The position numbers and the translations under genes are program-made. A stretch of DNA of 64,000 bases from Chitinophagaceae bacterium (GTDB lineage Bacteria; Bacteroidota; Bacteroidia; Chitinophagales; Chitinophagaceae): the NCBI GenBank assembly GCA_017307735.1, contig JAFKGR010000003.1, forward strand, positions 186,001-250,000. Reading direction: 5' to 3'. Position 1 is the stretch's first letter, and each line of letters opens with the position of its first letter. The notes under the pieces were generated by a model. It was not told the DNA's origin. It was given only the letters and a program-made list of their open reading frames with translations, and did not search any database. Shown in pieces: positions 34,720-41,998 of the stretch.

Positions 34720-35513
34720 GGGTTAATTAAGATTTTCGTTCCGGAATTACCCGAAATTAACTCAGTTAATTTTGATGAATTTCCAACCACAACACTGGCC
34801 ACTCCTTTCTGTTTTGCTTCGAAGGCATTTTTCAATTTCGGCAAAATACCTTCAACTAATTTATCAGTCTCTTTAAGTTGATTGTATTTCGTCCAATCCA
34901 ACGAATTCAAAACGGTAGAATCATCTTTAGCATCTGAAAGTACCCCATCCTTTTCAAAACAAAAAACCAAAGAAACCAAATACTTCGTGGCCAAGGCAAT
35001 TGCCAAAGTGGATGCGATGGTATCAGCATTTGTATTCAAAAGGTTTCCTCTCTCATCGTGTGTAATGGGCGCCACCACGGGAATCCAGGCATTTTGAAAA
35101 AATATTTCCCATCTGTCAACCGGAATTTTTTTTGAATCGGGATCGCCTACCCAACCAAAATCAACTTCTTTAACCGGCCTTTTCACGGCCGGAATCAATG
35201 AGGCATCTGCACCCGTAATTCCAATACTCTGGCAATTCAGAGATTGCAGGACAGCCACTAATTTTTTATTGATTAATCCGGCATATACCATTGTAACAAG
35301 GTCCATGGTTTTGTCGTCTGTGATGCGGCGTCCATCGACATAATCAGGCTCGATATTCAATTGATGTCCGATGGAGGTTGCAATCTTTCCGCCACCATGG
35401 ACAAGTATTTTCTTTCCCCGGATTCCTGCAAAAGATTTTAAGAATTCATGCAGATGATTTTCATCATCTATCACATTGCCGCCAATTTTCACGATGGTCA
35501 GAGATTCCTGCAT
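34716..35513 (-). CDS. argB: N-acetylglutamate (acylglutamate) kinase
   Basis: Phosphorylates the gamma-carboxyl of N-acylglutamate. Amino-acid kinase fold: V-K-I-G-G-N-V-I near the N-terminus, H-G-G-G-K-I-A-T for the nucleotide and phosphate, and D-G-R-R-I-T-D for substrate binding. Length 265 aa is normal for a dimeric ArgB. It lies 3 bp after argF' and overlaps argE by 4 bp. I see no extended N-terminal helix of the arginine-inhibited hexameric type, so feedback control by this enzyme is not evident. Confidence 0.93.
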   Translation of the reverse strand: MQESLTIVKIGGNVIDDENHLHEFLKSFAGIRGKKILVHGGGKIATSIGHQLNIEPDYVDGRRITDDKTMDLVTMVYAGLINKKLVAVLQSLNCQSIGITGADASLIPAVKRPVKEVDFGWVGDPDSKKIPVDRWEIFFQNAWIPVVAPITHDERGNLLNTNADTIASTLAIALATKYLVSLVFCFEKDGVLSDAKDDSTVLNSLDWTKYNQLKETDKLVEGILPKLKNAFEAKQKGVASVVVGNSSKLTELISGNSGTKILINP

Positions 35514-35516
35514 AAT

Positions 35517-36473
35517 CTAACCGTTTTTTAAAATAGAAGATAAAACAGCCTGTGCAGCCCAAACCCTGTTGCCTGCCTCTTCAATGACAAGGCTTGCCTC
35601 ACTTTCCAGCACTTCATCACTCAATACAAGATTGCGCCTGACGGGTAAACAATGCATCACTTTCGCCTTATTTGTCAATTTGAGTTTCTTATTTGTCAAC
35701 ATCCAGTTTTCTTCGACAGGTAAAATTTTCCCATAATCATTCACACTGCTCCAGTTTTTGACATAAATAAAATCAGCATCTTTCAAGGCTTCTTCCTGAT
35801 CATTAATCACGGGAGCATTTTGTGAAAACTGTTTATCCAGTTCATATCCCTGCGGATGGCTGATTACAAAATCCACTTTTCCCCAGGCATTCATCCATTG
35901 TGCAAAACTGTTTGGAACACTTTGAGGCAAAGGTTTTATGTGAGGCGCCCACATTAATACGACTCTCGGATTCCGGTTGTTTATAGAAACTGAATTTTCG
36001 TAAATGGTAATGGCATCCGCCAGGCTTTGGAGGGGATGCAGTGTGGCACTTTCCAGACTCACAATTGGAATACCTGCATATTTAACAAAAGCGTATAACA
36101 CTTTTTCGCTGTAATCATCTTCCCTGTTCTGAAGCGAAGGAAAAGTCCGCACACCCAGCACATCAAAATATTGTCCCATCACAGCCGCAGCCTCTTTTAC
36201 ATGTTCTGCACTCTTTCCATTCATTATGGCTCCCTCCTCAAATTCCAATTGCCAGCTATCACCCGAAGTATTTAGTACAATCACTTCCATTCCCAGATTT
36301 AAGGCAGCGGCTTGTGAGCTTACGCGCGTGCGCAAACTCGGATTCATAAAAATCAATCCGAGCTTTTTACCAGCACCAATCTTACTGTTTTGCGGATGGG
36401 CCTTCATTCTTAAAGCTTCATCCACCAAACCCTGCACATCGCTTACATCATTTACCGACAGAAAGTTTTTCAA
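35517..36473 (-). CDS. argF': N-acylornithine carbamoyltransferase, probably N-succinylornithine type
   Basis: Transfers carbamoyl phosphate to an N-acylated ornithine, the Bacteroidota/Xanthomonas variant of OTCase. The phosphate-binding segment is F-M-N-P-S-L-R-T-R (42-50), and W-Q-L-E-F-E-E-G (74-81) is the acyl-OTC signature region. In place of the OTCase H-C-L-P loop there is M-H-C-L-P-V-R-R. In the 80s loop, N-G-K-S-A-E-H, Ala89 sits where Xanthomonas acetylornithine enzyme has Glu92 and Bacteroides succinylornithine enzyme has Pro90. From memory of the published mutants, Ala at this site favours N-succinylornithine. The start is TTG, 26 bp inside argD. Confidence 0.87.
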   Translation of the reverse strand: MKNFLSVNDVSDVQGLVDEALRMKAHPQNSKIGAGKKLGLIFMNPSLRTRVSSQAAALNLGMEVIVLNTSGDSWQLEFEEGAIMNGKSAEHVKEAAAVMGQYFDVLGVRTFPSLQNREDDYSEKVLYAFVKYAGIPIVSLESATLHPLQSLADAITIYENSVSINNRNPRVVLMWAPHIKPLPQSVPNSFAQWMNAWGKVDFVISHPQGYELDKQFSQNAPVINDQEEALKDADFIYVKNWSSVNDYGKILPVEENWMLTNKKLKLTNKAKVMHCLPVRRNLVLSDEVLESEASLVIEEAGNRVWAAQAVLSSILKNG

Positions 36474-37620
36474 TCTCTTTTTGTTTTAGTGGTGAAGTTT
36501 CCAGTTGGATGGCGTTTAATAAAACATCTGCCTGCTCTTTGGAAATACACAATGGAGGCAACAGCCTGACCACGTCAGGACTGGCAGAACCTGTAAAAAT
36601 GTGATGTTTAAACAAAAGATTTTTTCTGAGATCTTTTATTTCCCCGGGTACATCAAAACCAATCATCAAACCTTTGCCTCTGACGTTTTTGATTACATGA
36701 TTTTGAGATAATTTCTCCAGAAGATAGTTTCCTGTTTCTTCTGCATTCTTCATCAGCTTTTCATTTTCCATTACTTCCAAAACAGCAATAGCCGCTGCAC
36801 AAGCCAATGGATTTCCGCCGAAAGTGGTACCCAGCATGGAATACTTAGCTTTAATTTTCGGGTGAATTGCGATAGCTGCAAGAGGGAATCCATTGCCAAT
36901 TCCTTTTGCCATTGAATAAATATCTGCATCGACGCCCGCATGATCAGAAGCAAAAAATTTTCCCGTTCTTCCATATCCACACTGCACTTCATCTGCAATC
37001 ATCACCGTACCATGCACATCACAAAGATTCCTTATCAATTTCAAAAATCCGGAATCCGCTACTCTGATACCACCTACTCCCTGAATGGCTTCAATGATGA
37101 CAGCAGCAATTTCATTTCCCTGCTCTTTCATGACCTTTTCAAACTTTTCTCTGTCGTTGAAAGGAAGAGAAATTATATTCTCATTTTCGTTTACCCGTGC
37201 CCGTAGTTTGGGATTGTCAGTCACCGCCACAGCCAGGGAGGTACGCCCGTGAAATGATTTTGAAAAACTGACTATCTTTTTTCTTCCTGTATGAAACGAT
37301 GCCAGCTTTAATGCATTCTCATTGGCCTCTGCACCGGAATTAATAAGAAATAACTGATAATCATTTTTACCGGAAACTCTTCCAAACGTTTCAGCCAGTT
37401 TTTGCTGAACCGGAAGTTTTACAGAGTTTGAATAAAATGCAATTTTATCCAATTGATCAGTAATGAATTTTTTCCAGTAAGGGTGCGAATGCCCGATACT
37501 GATGACTGCATGACCACCGTAAAAGTCGAGATATTTCTGACCCTTATCATCCCAGACATAACATCCCTCCCCTTTCTCAATCACCACGTCCTGCAAAGGG
37601 TAAACATCAAAAAGTTTCAT
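36448..37620 (-). CDS. argD: Acylornithine aminotransferase
   Basis: PLP enzyme converting N-acylglutamate semialdehyde to N-acylornithine. Class III aminotransferase features: N-S-G-A-E-A-N (94-100), the aromatic S-F-H-G-R-T region, A-D-E-V-Q (209-213) and Schiff-base Lys239 in M-A-K-G-I-G-N-G-F-P. Length 390 aa is typical. It is preceded by argC after 12 bp and overlaps argF' by 26 bp. Confidence 0.93.
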   Translation of the reverse strand: MKLFDVYPLQDVVIEKGEGCYVWDDKGQKYLDFYGGHAVISIGHSHPYWKKFITDQLDKIAFYSNSVKLPVQQKLAETFGRVSGKNDYQLFLINSGAEANENALKLASFHTGRKKIVSFSKSFHGRTSLAVAVTDNPKLRARVNENENIISLPFNDREKFEKVMKEQGNEIAAVIIEAIQGVGGIRVADSGFLKLIRNLCDVHGTVMIADEVQCGYGRTGKFFASDHAGVDADIYSMAKGIGNGFPLAAIAIHPKIKAKYSMLGTTFGGNPLACAAAIAVLEVMENEKLMKNAEETGNYLLEKLSQNHVIKNVRGKGLMIGFDVPGEIKDLRKNLLFKHHIFTGSASPDVVRLLPPLCISKEQADVLLNAIQLETSPLKQKEIEKLSVGK

Positions 37621-37632
37621 TGCACTAAATTT

Positions 37633-38628
37633 TTAGAAATAATTGGCCTTGAGTTTAAGTCCTGCATCTTCTTCCAGACCGAACATGATATTCATATTCT
37701 GAACAGCCTGTCCGCTGGCACCCTTGAGCAAATTGTCAATCACAGAATGGATAACAAGTGTATCACCCACTTTCTCAAGATTGATAAAACAATTATTCGT
37801 ATTCACAACCTGTTTCAGAAAAATCGGATCTTTTACAACCTTGACAAACGGATGTTCCTCAAAAAATTTTTCAAACTGATAATACAATTCAGGAAGTGTT
37901 TCATGGCATTTAAGCTGAGATGTAATAAAAATTCCCCGTGTAAAATCACCACGCCACGGAACAAAATTAATGGAGGGTACTGCCTTCTTTCCGGAAACAT
38001 TTTTTAACGTTTGCCTGATTTCATTCAAATGCTGATGATTGAGTGTTTTGTAGGCCTGTACATTGTTTTCGCGCCATGAGAAATGAGATGTTTCGCTCAT
38101 CGACTGACCAGCTCCGGTACTTCCTGTAATTCCTGTTGTATAAACTTCTTTCAAATGATTGGTCTTTGCCAACGGCAACAATCCCAATTCAATTGCAGTT
38201 GCAAAACAACCAGGATTGGCAATATTTTCTGCTTCACTAATTTCCTTTTTATTAATTTCAGGAAGGCCATAAACAAACTTTCTGTCGCCGGATACCGATT
38301 TTTCATCGAGGCGGAAATCCTGTCCGAGTGAGATAACTTTTATTTTTTTCGGCAGTTTATTTTCTTCTATGAATTTTAAAGAATCACCGTGGCCCACGCA
38401 GAGAAACAATACATCGATATCATTCTTCAAATCAGAAGAAAAACTCATCTCTGTTTCACCAGCAAGATCTTTATGCACAGAAGAAATTTTCTTTCCTGCA
38501 TTGCTTTTGCTTAAAACAAAACTGATCGCCACCTGAGGATGATTGAGGAGCAATCTTATCAATTCTCCTCCGGTATAACCTGCACCCCCGACCACTCCGG
38601 CCTTAATTTTTCTTTTCATCTGTTGCAT
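37633..38628 (-). CDS. argC: N-acetyl-gamma-glutamyl-phosphate reductase
   Basis: NADPH-dependent reduction of N-acylglutamyl phosphate to the semialdehyde. The N-terminal dinucleotide motif is V-V-G-G-A-G-Y-T-G-G-E-L-I-R (12-25). The catalytic Cys141 is in A-N-P-G-C-F-A-T. Length is 331 aa from the ATG at 38628; a second ATG three codons on (38619) is equally plausible. It overlaps the end of argG by 26 bp. Confidence 0.95.
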   Translation of the reverse strand: MQQMKRKIKAGVVGGAGYTGGELIRLLLNHPQVAISFVLSKSNAGKKISSVHKDLAGETEMSFSSDLKNDIDVLFLCVGHGDSLKFIEENKLPKKIKVISLGQDFRLDEKSVSGDRKFVYGLPEINKKEISEAENIANPGCFATAIELGLLPLAKTNHLKEVYTTGITGSTGAGQSMSETSHFSWRENNVQAYKTLNHQHLNEIRQTLKNVSGKKAVPSINFVPWRGDFTRGIFITSQLKCHETLPELYYQFEKFFEEHPFVKVVKDPIFLKQVVNTNNCFINLEKVGDTLVIHSVIDNLLKGASGQAVQNMNIMFGLEEDAGLKLKANYF

Positions 38629-39811
38629 TACTTATTAAGTGATAAATAGAAGTCTGATTTCCGAATATTTTACTGAATCCCCTCACATCATTTCCATCCC
38701 AACCTTTATTCATTTCGCCATAGCTGCCGAATCGTGAACTCATCAGGTCGAATGGAGATTCAATTCCAATAACCTGAAATCTGTAAGGCATCAGTTGAAT
38801 GAAAACCGTACCTGTTACATGTTTCTGGCTTGATTCCATGAAGGATTCAATATCGCGCATCACAGGATCCAGCAATTGACCTTCATGCAACCAATTACCA
38901 TAAAATTCAGACAATTGATTTTTCAAAGTGATTTGCCATTTGGTCAGCACATGTTTTTCCAAGGCCTGGTGCCCCTTAATGATCAGCATGGGTGCGGCTG
39001 CTTCAAATCCCACTCTTCCTTTTATACCAATGATCGTATCTCCCACGTGAATATCGCGGCCAATAGCATAAGGCCCTGCAATTTTTTGAAGGTATTCAAT
39101 AGCACTTACCGAATCTTTAATTTTTTTTTCATTGATACCTTTTAATTCGCCTTTTTGAAAATGCAATTGTACTTCCGAATCTTTTTTGGCTGTAAGCTGT
39201 GTAGGCCACGCTTCTTCAGGAAGCCATCCTTTGCTGTGCAAAGTTTCCTTTCCTCCCACACTTGTACCCCACAACCCTTTATTTATGGAATATACTGATT
39301 TTTCAAAATTCATTTTCACACCTTTCTTTTTCAGATAATCCACTTCCTGCTGTCTGGATAATTTGAGATCGCGGACAGGGGTAAGAATTTCAACGCCCGG
39401 TATCATAATATGGAAAATCATATCAAACCTGACCTGATCATTTCCTGCGCCGGTACTTCCGTGTGCCACGGCATCCGCAGGAATTTCTTTGACGTGTTCT
39501 GCAATTTTGAAAGCCTGAATGGCTCGTTCAGCGCTCACACTTAGAGGATAGGTGTCATTTTTCAAAACATTTCCGAACACCAAATAGCGAATTACCTTCT
39601 GATAATATTCTTCGCGTGCATCTACAACTTTATGATCTGCAACACCGAGAGCATAAGCGTGTTTTTCAATTTTCTTCAATTCTTCAGCAGAAAATCCGCC
39701 GGTATCCACGATCACAGAATACACTTCATATCCGAGATCATCTTTGAGATACTTTACACAAAACGAAGTATCCAGTCCGCCACTAAATCCTATAACTATT
39801 TTTTTCTTCAT
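38603..39811 (-). CDS. argG: Argininosuccinate synthase
   Basis: ATP-dependent condensation of citrulline with aspartate. The PP-loop S-G-G-L-D-T-S (9-15) is followed by the aspartate/citrulline segment H-G-S-T-G-A-G-N-D-Q-V-R-F. Length 402 aa is normal. It lies 3 bp after the GNAT gene and overlaps argC, placing it second in the arginine operon. Confidence 0.96.
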   Translation of the reverse strand: MKKKIVIGFSGGLDTSFCVKYLKDDLGYEVYSVIVDTGGFSAEELKKIEKHAYALGVADHKVVDAREEYYQKVIRYLVFGNVLKNDTYPLSVSAERAIQAFKIAEHVKEIPADAVAHGSTGAGNDQVRFDMIFHIMIPGVEILTPVRDLKLSRQQEVDYLKKKGVKMNFEKSVYSINKGLWGTSVGGKETLHSKGWLPEEAWPTQLTAKKDSEVQLHFQKGELKGINEKKIKDSVSAIEYLQKIAGPYAIGRDIHVGDTIIGIKGRVGFEAAAPMLIIKGHQALEKHVLTKWQITLKNQLSEFYGNWLHEGQLLDPVMRDIESFMESSQKHVTGTVFIQLMPYRFQVIGIESPFDLMSSRFGSYGEMNKGWDGNDVRGFSKIFGNQTSIYHLISNATDEKKN

Positions 39812-39814
39812 AGA

Positions 39815-40540
39815 TTAACTGATTAAAAAAGACAACAATGATTTTTTCTTACTGGCAGTCCCATTGATTTGTTTCCCTTCTTTTTCCGATTTTATCTTTT
39901 TCAGATACCTGAACAAACGCATTTGTTTCAGCCGCATAAAACGTTCATAAATTTTTGAATTCTTTTCGAATTCTTTTTCAGTTTTCTGAGGTTCGGGATG
40001 TTCTTTGGGATCGTAAAGCATAGCTGTACATAAACAATTTTTTCTGCCTTTACTCATGAGGATTGGATAATTGACACAGCTTTTGCATCCTTCCCAAAAC
40101 TGATCGTCGTTTGTCAGTTCACTGTAGGTAACCGGTTTGTAACCCAGTTCGCTGTTGATTTTCATGACTGCCAGCCCTGTTGTCAGGCCAAAGATTTTTG
40201 AATCGGGATATTTTTTTCTCGACAATTCAAAAATTTTATGTTTGATTTCTTTGGCTATTCCCAGGTGCCGGAATTTCGGAGATACAATCAACCCGCTGTT
40301 GGCCACAAATTCTTCATGTCCCCAGGCTTCAATATAGCAAAAGCCGACCCATTCTTTTTCTTTGGTCAAAGCTATAATGGCTTTCCCTTCCGACATTTTC
40401 CGGGAAACATATTCGGGCGTCCTTTTGGCAATTCCGGTACCTCTGACTTTGGCAGAGGCCTCCATCTCATCGGTGATGGTTTTAGCGTAAATTGAATCTT
40501 CAGGAACTGCAACACGAACAATTATATCTGATTGCTCCAC
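39815..40540 (-). CDS. GNAT acyltransferase heading the arginine operon, candidate acylglutamate synthase
   Basis: A 241-aa GNAT-fold protein. The acyl-CoA binding region is S-P-K-F-R-H-L-G-I-A (87-96), variant of Q/R-x-x-G-x-G/A, with core strands G-F-C-Y-I-E-A and S-G-L-I-V. After the fold is a cysteine cluster, C152-x2-C155 and C169-x-C171, that could bind a metal, then a charged tail of about 60 residues. As first gene of an operon with no argA or argJ, it is the natural candidate for making N-acetyl- or N-succinylglutamate; that is inference. It starts at GTG (40538-40540), with no in-frame ATG upstream before the leader hairpins. Confidence 0.75.
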   Translation of the reverse strand: MEQSDIIVRVAVPEDSIYAKTITDEMEASAKVRGTGIAKRTPEYVSRKMSEGKAIIALTKEKEWVGFCYIEAWGHEEFVANSGLIVSPKFRHLGIAKEIKHKIFELSRKKYPDSKIFGLTTGLAVMKINSELGYKPVTYSELTNDDQFWEGCKSCVNYPILMSKGRKNCLCTAMLYDPKEHPEPQKTEKEFEKNSKIYERFMRLKQMRLFRYLKKIKSEKEGKQINGTASKKKSLLSFLIS

Positions 40541-40571
40541 TGTGCAATATATTTTTAGAGTAAATAAGAAA

Positions 40572-40634
40572 TGAAATTCTGCAGGGGATTTATTTCACTG
40601 ATAGGGGCCGTTTGCAAATAGCTCGTCCTATCAG
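40572..40634 (-). promoter_or_regulatory. Structured leader of the arginine operon: two abutting hairpins
   Basis: On the minus strand, CTGATAGG (40627-40634) pairs perfectly with CCTATCAG (40598-40605) around a 21-nt loop. Directly after it, TGAAAT (40592-40597) pairs with ATTTCA (40572-40577). The outer arm of the first stem overlaps the stop codon of a short reading frame with tandem Arg codons. The GTG start of the first operon gene lies 31 nt downstream. No T-run follows, so control, if any, is more likely on translation or an unusual attenuator than classic termination. Confidence 0.5.
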
Positions 40635-40651
40635 CATCCACGTCGTGACAT
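40631..40651 (-). CDS. Candidate arginine leader peptide (M-S-R-R-G-C)
   Basis: A seven-codon frame on the minus strand reads ATG TCA CGA CGT GGA TGC TGA, giving M-S-R-R-G-C and stop. Two Arg codons in a row (CGA, CGT) just before a stem that regulates or could regulate an arginine operon is the layout of an attenuation leader. It sits inside the predicted transcript, about 60 nt after the likely start. Such a short frame can occur by chance, so translation is inferred only. Confidence 0.35.
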   Translation of the reverse strand: MSRRGC

Positions 40652-40710
40652 GGGGTAAAAGAAACGAATTGTATAAATCTTTTTCAATGCTTCTTTTTGA
40701 ATTGAGAAGG

Positions 40711-40738
40711 CAAATGTAAAATAAAATTCAAAAGGCAA
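40711..40738 (-). promoter_or_regulatory. Promoter of the arginine operon
   Basis: On the minus strand TTG (40736-40738) is followed after 17 nt by TACATTTG (40711-40718) and C, fitting the Bacteroidota -33/-7 consensus. Transcription from here would give a leader of about 165 nt before the GTG of the GNAT gene. Confidence 0.5.
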
Positions 40739-40813
40739 CCGATTTTTTTTGACAGGTATTGTTAAAGATTGAGAAGTTAGCTATCTGTGAAATTTACTTT
40801 TGAAAGTACAAAA

Positions 40814-41995
40814 TCAAATCTTCAGTCTCAGTTTTCTCTTCTCGAGCCAACCCGTAATCAATACAATAATCAAAGCAAAGGCAAGACTTTTGATAATGCC
40901 AACTCCACCGGTCCTAAAGAAAAGTGGCAACCGCAATTTCAGAAGATAAATAAAAATGGCGAGATGAAAATAAGGAAGCAAATAACATGTCAGTGTGCTT
41001 GTACCAGCCGGTTTCAAAATTGAAAACCAATGGCCTTTATTTTTTCTATCGACCAAATAAATCAAAACCACAAATGAAAGCAAACTAATGCCCGCTGTGA
41101 TGCACGTCCATGAAGGTGTGGCCCTGATCTTTGAAATTCCCCACAAATGCCTTGTCAAAAATCCAAATACAAAAAACAAAACAGCTATGCCACAAAAAAT
41201 ACCGGTTACTTTCCCAACATCCTGCACATTCTTTCTATAAATTATGGAAACCATTACTCCGGCCATCACCAGCGTTGAATTGGAGGCATTTCCAAAATCC
41301 AAAATCCCCCATTTTGTAAATGCTGAAATTGAACTTACCCATCCAAGCATACTTGCCGAATTGAAGAAAATAAAAAAAATAAGAAAACCTGCAGCCAAAG
41401 TAATTTTTTCTCCGACATACAAAACAATGGTAGCACACAGCAAATACGCCCATCCGATCAATCCGAGGATTCCCCACCACTGAGGGGTCATCCAAACAAT
41501 TCCATGTTCAGAATGTCCCTTGTACAGGACTGCCATCAAAATCAGAAGAACAATTCCTGAAACCTGAATAATATTTTTCCACTTCTTCATTTTTTCTCCC
41601 TTGTAATCGAGCCAAACCATAAAAAAAGCAAGGGTGATTAATATTTCCCAGACAGCCAGAGGTAAAATTGAAGAATGGCTGTAGTTACCAAGATTTACAT
41701 GAAAAAATCCCATCACTATCAAAGCAAGTGAACGCAAAAGAATATGACCAAAAACTTCATGCTGTGATTGACCACGATTGATCCGGCTTTCAATGGCAAA
41801 CGGAATGGAAAGCCCGACAATAAAAAGAAATCCAGGAAAAATAATATCCGAAAATCCCATAGCATCAGCCTGCGCAGGGGCATGTTCAAGCCAATACGGC
41901 ACCCCTTTTACAGATGGAAGGTCATTGACAAAAACCATCAGGTACATTGTGAAGGCGCGCAGCACATCTATTGAACCCAGCCTGTTGCTTTTCAT
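40814..41995 (-). CDS. HGSNAT/DUF5009-like membrane acyltransferase
   Basis: A 393-aa polytopic protein with about 10-11 hydrophobic helices. The N-terminal S-I-D-V-L-R-A-F-T-M, His38 in W-L-E-H-A-P-A and F-S-D-I-I-F-P-G-F-L-F-I-V-G form the motif shared with heparan-alpha-glucosaminide N-acetyltransferases. Those enzymes carry an acetyl group across the membrane onto an amino sugar by an active-site His. The bacterial acceptor is unknown. The gene begins 3 bp after the GH3-family gene, so the two are a translational pair. Confidence 0.8.
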   Translation of the reverse strand: MKSNRLGSIDVLRAFTMYLMVFVNDLPSVKGVPYWLEHAPAQADAMGFSDIIFPGFLFIVGLSIPFAIESRINRGQSQHEVFGHILLRSLALIVMGFFHVNLGNYSHSSILPLAVWEILITLAFFMVWLDYKGEKMKKWKNIIQVSGIVLLILMAVLYKGHSEHGIVWMTPQWWGILGLIGWAYLLCATIVLYVGEKITLAAGFLIFFIFFNSASMLGWVSSISAFTKWGILDFGNASNSTLVMAGVMVSIIYRKNVQDVGKVTGIFCGIAVLFFVFGFLTRHLWGISKIRATPSWTCITAGISLLSFVVLIYLVDRKNKGHWFSILKPAGTSTLTCYLLPYFHLAIFIYLLKLRLPLFFRTGGVGIIKSLAFALIIVLITGWLEKRKLRLKI

Positions 41996-41998
41996 ATT

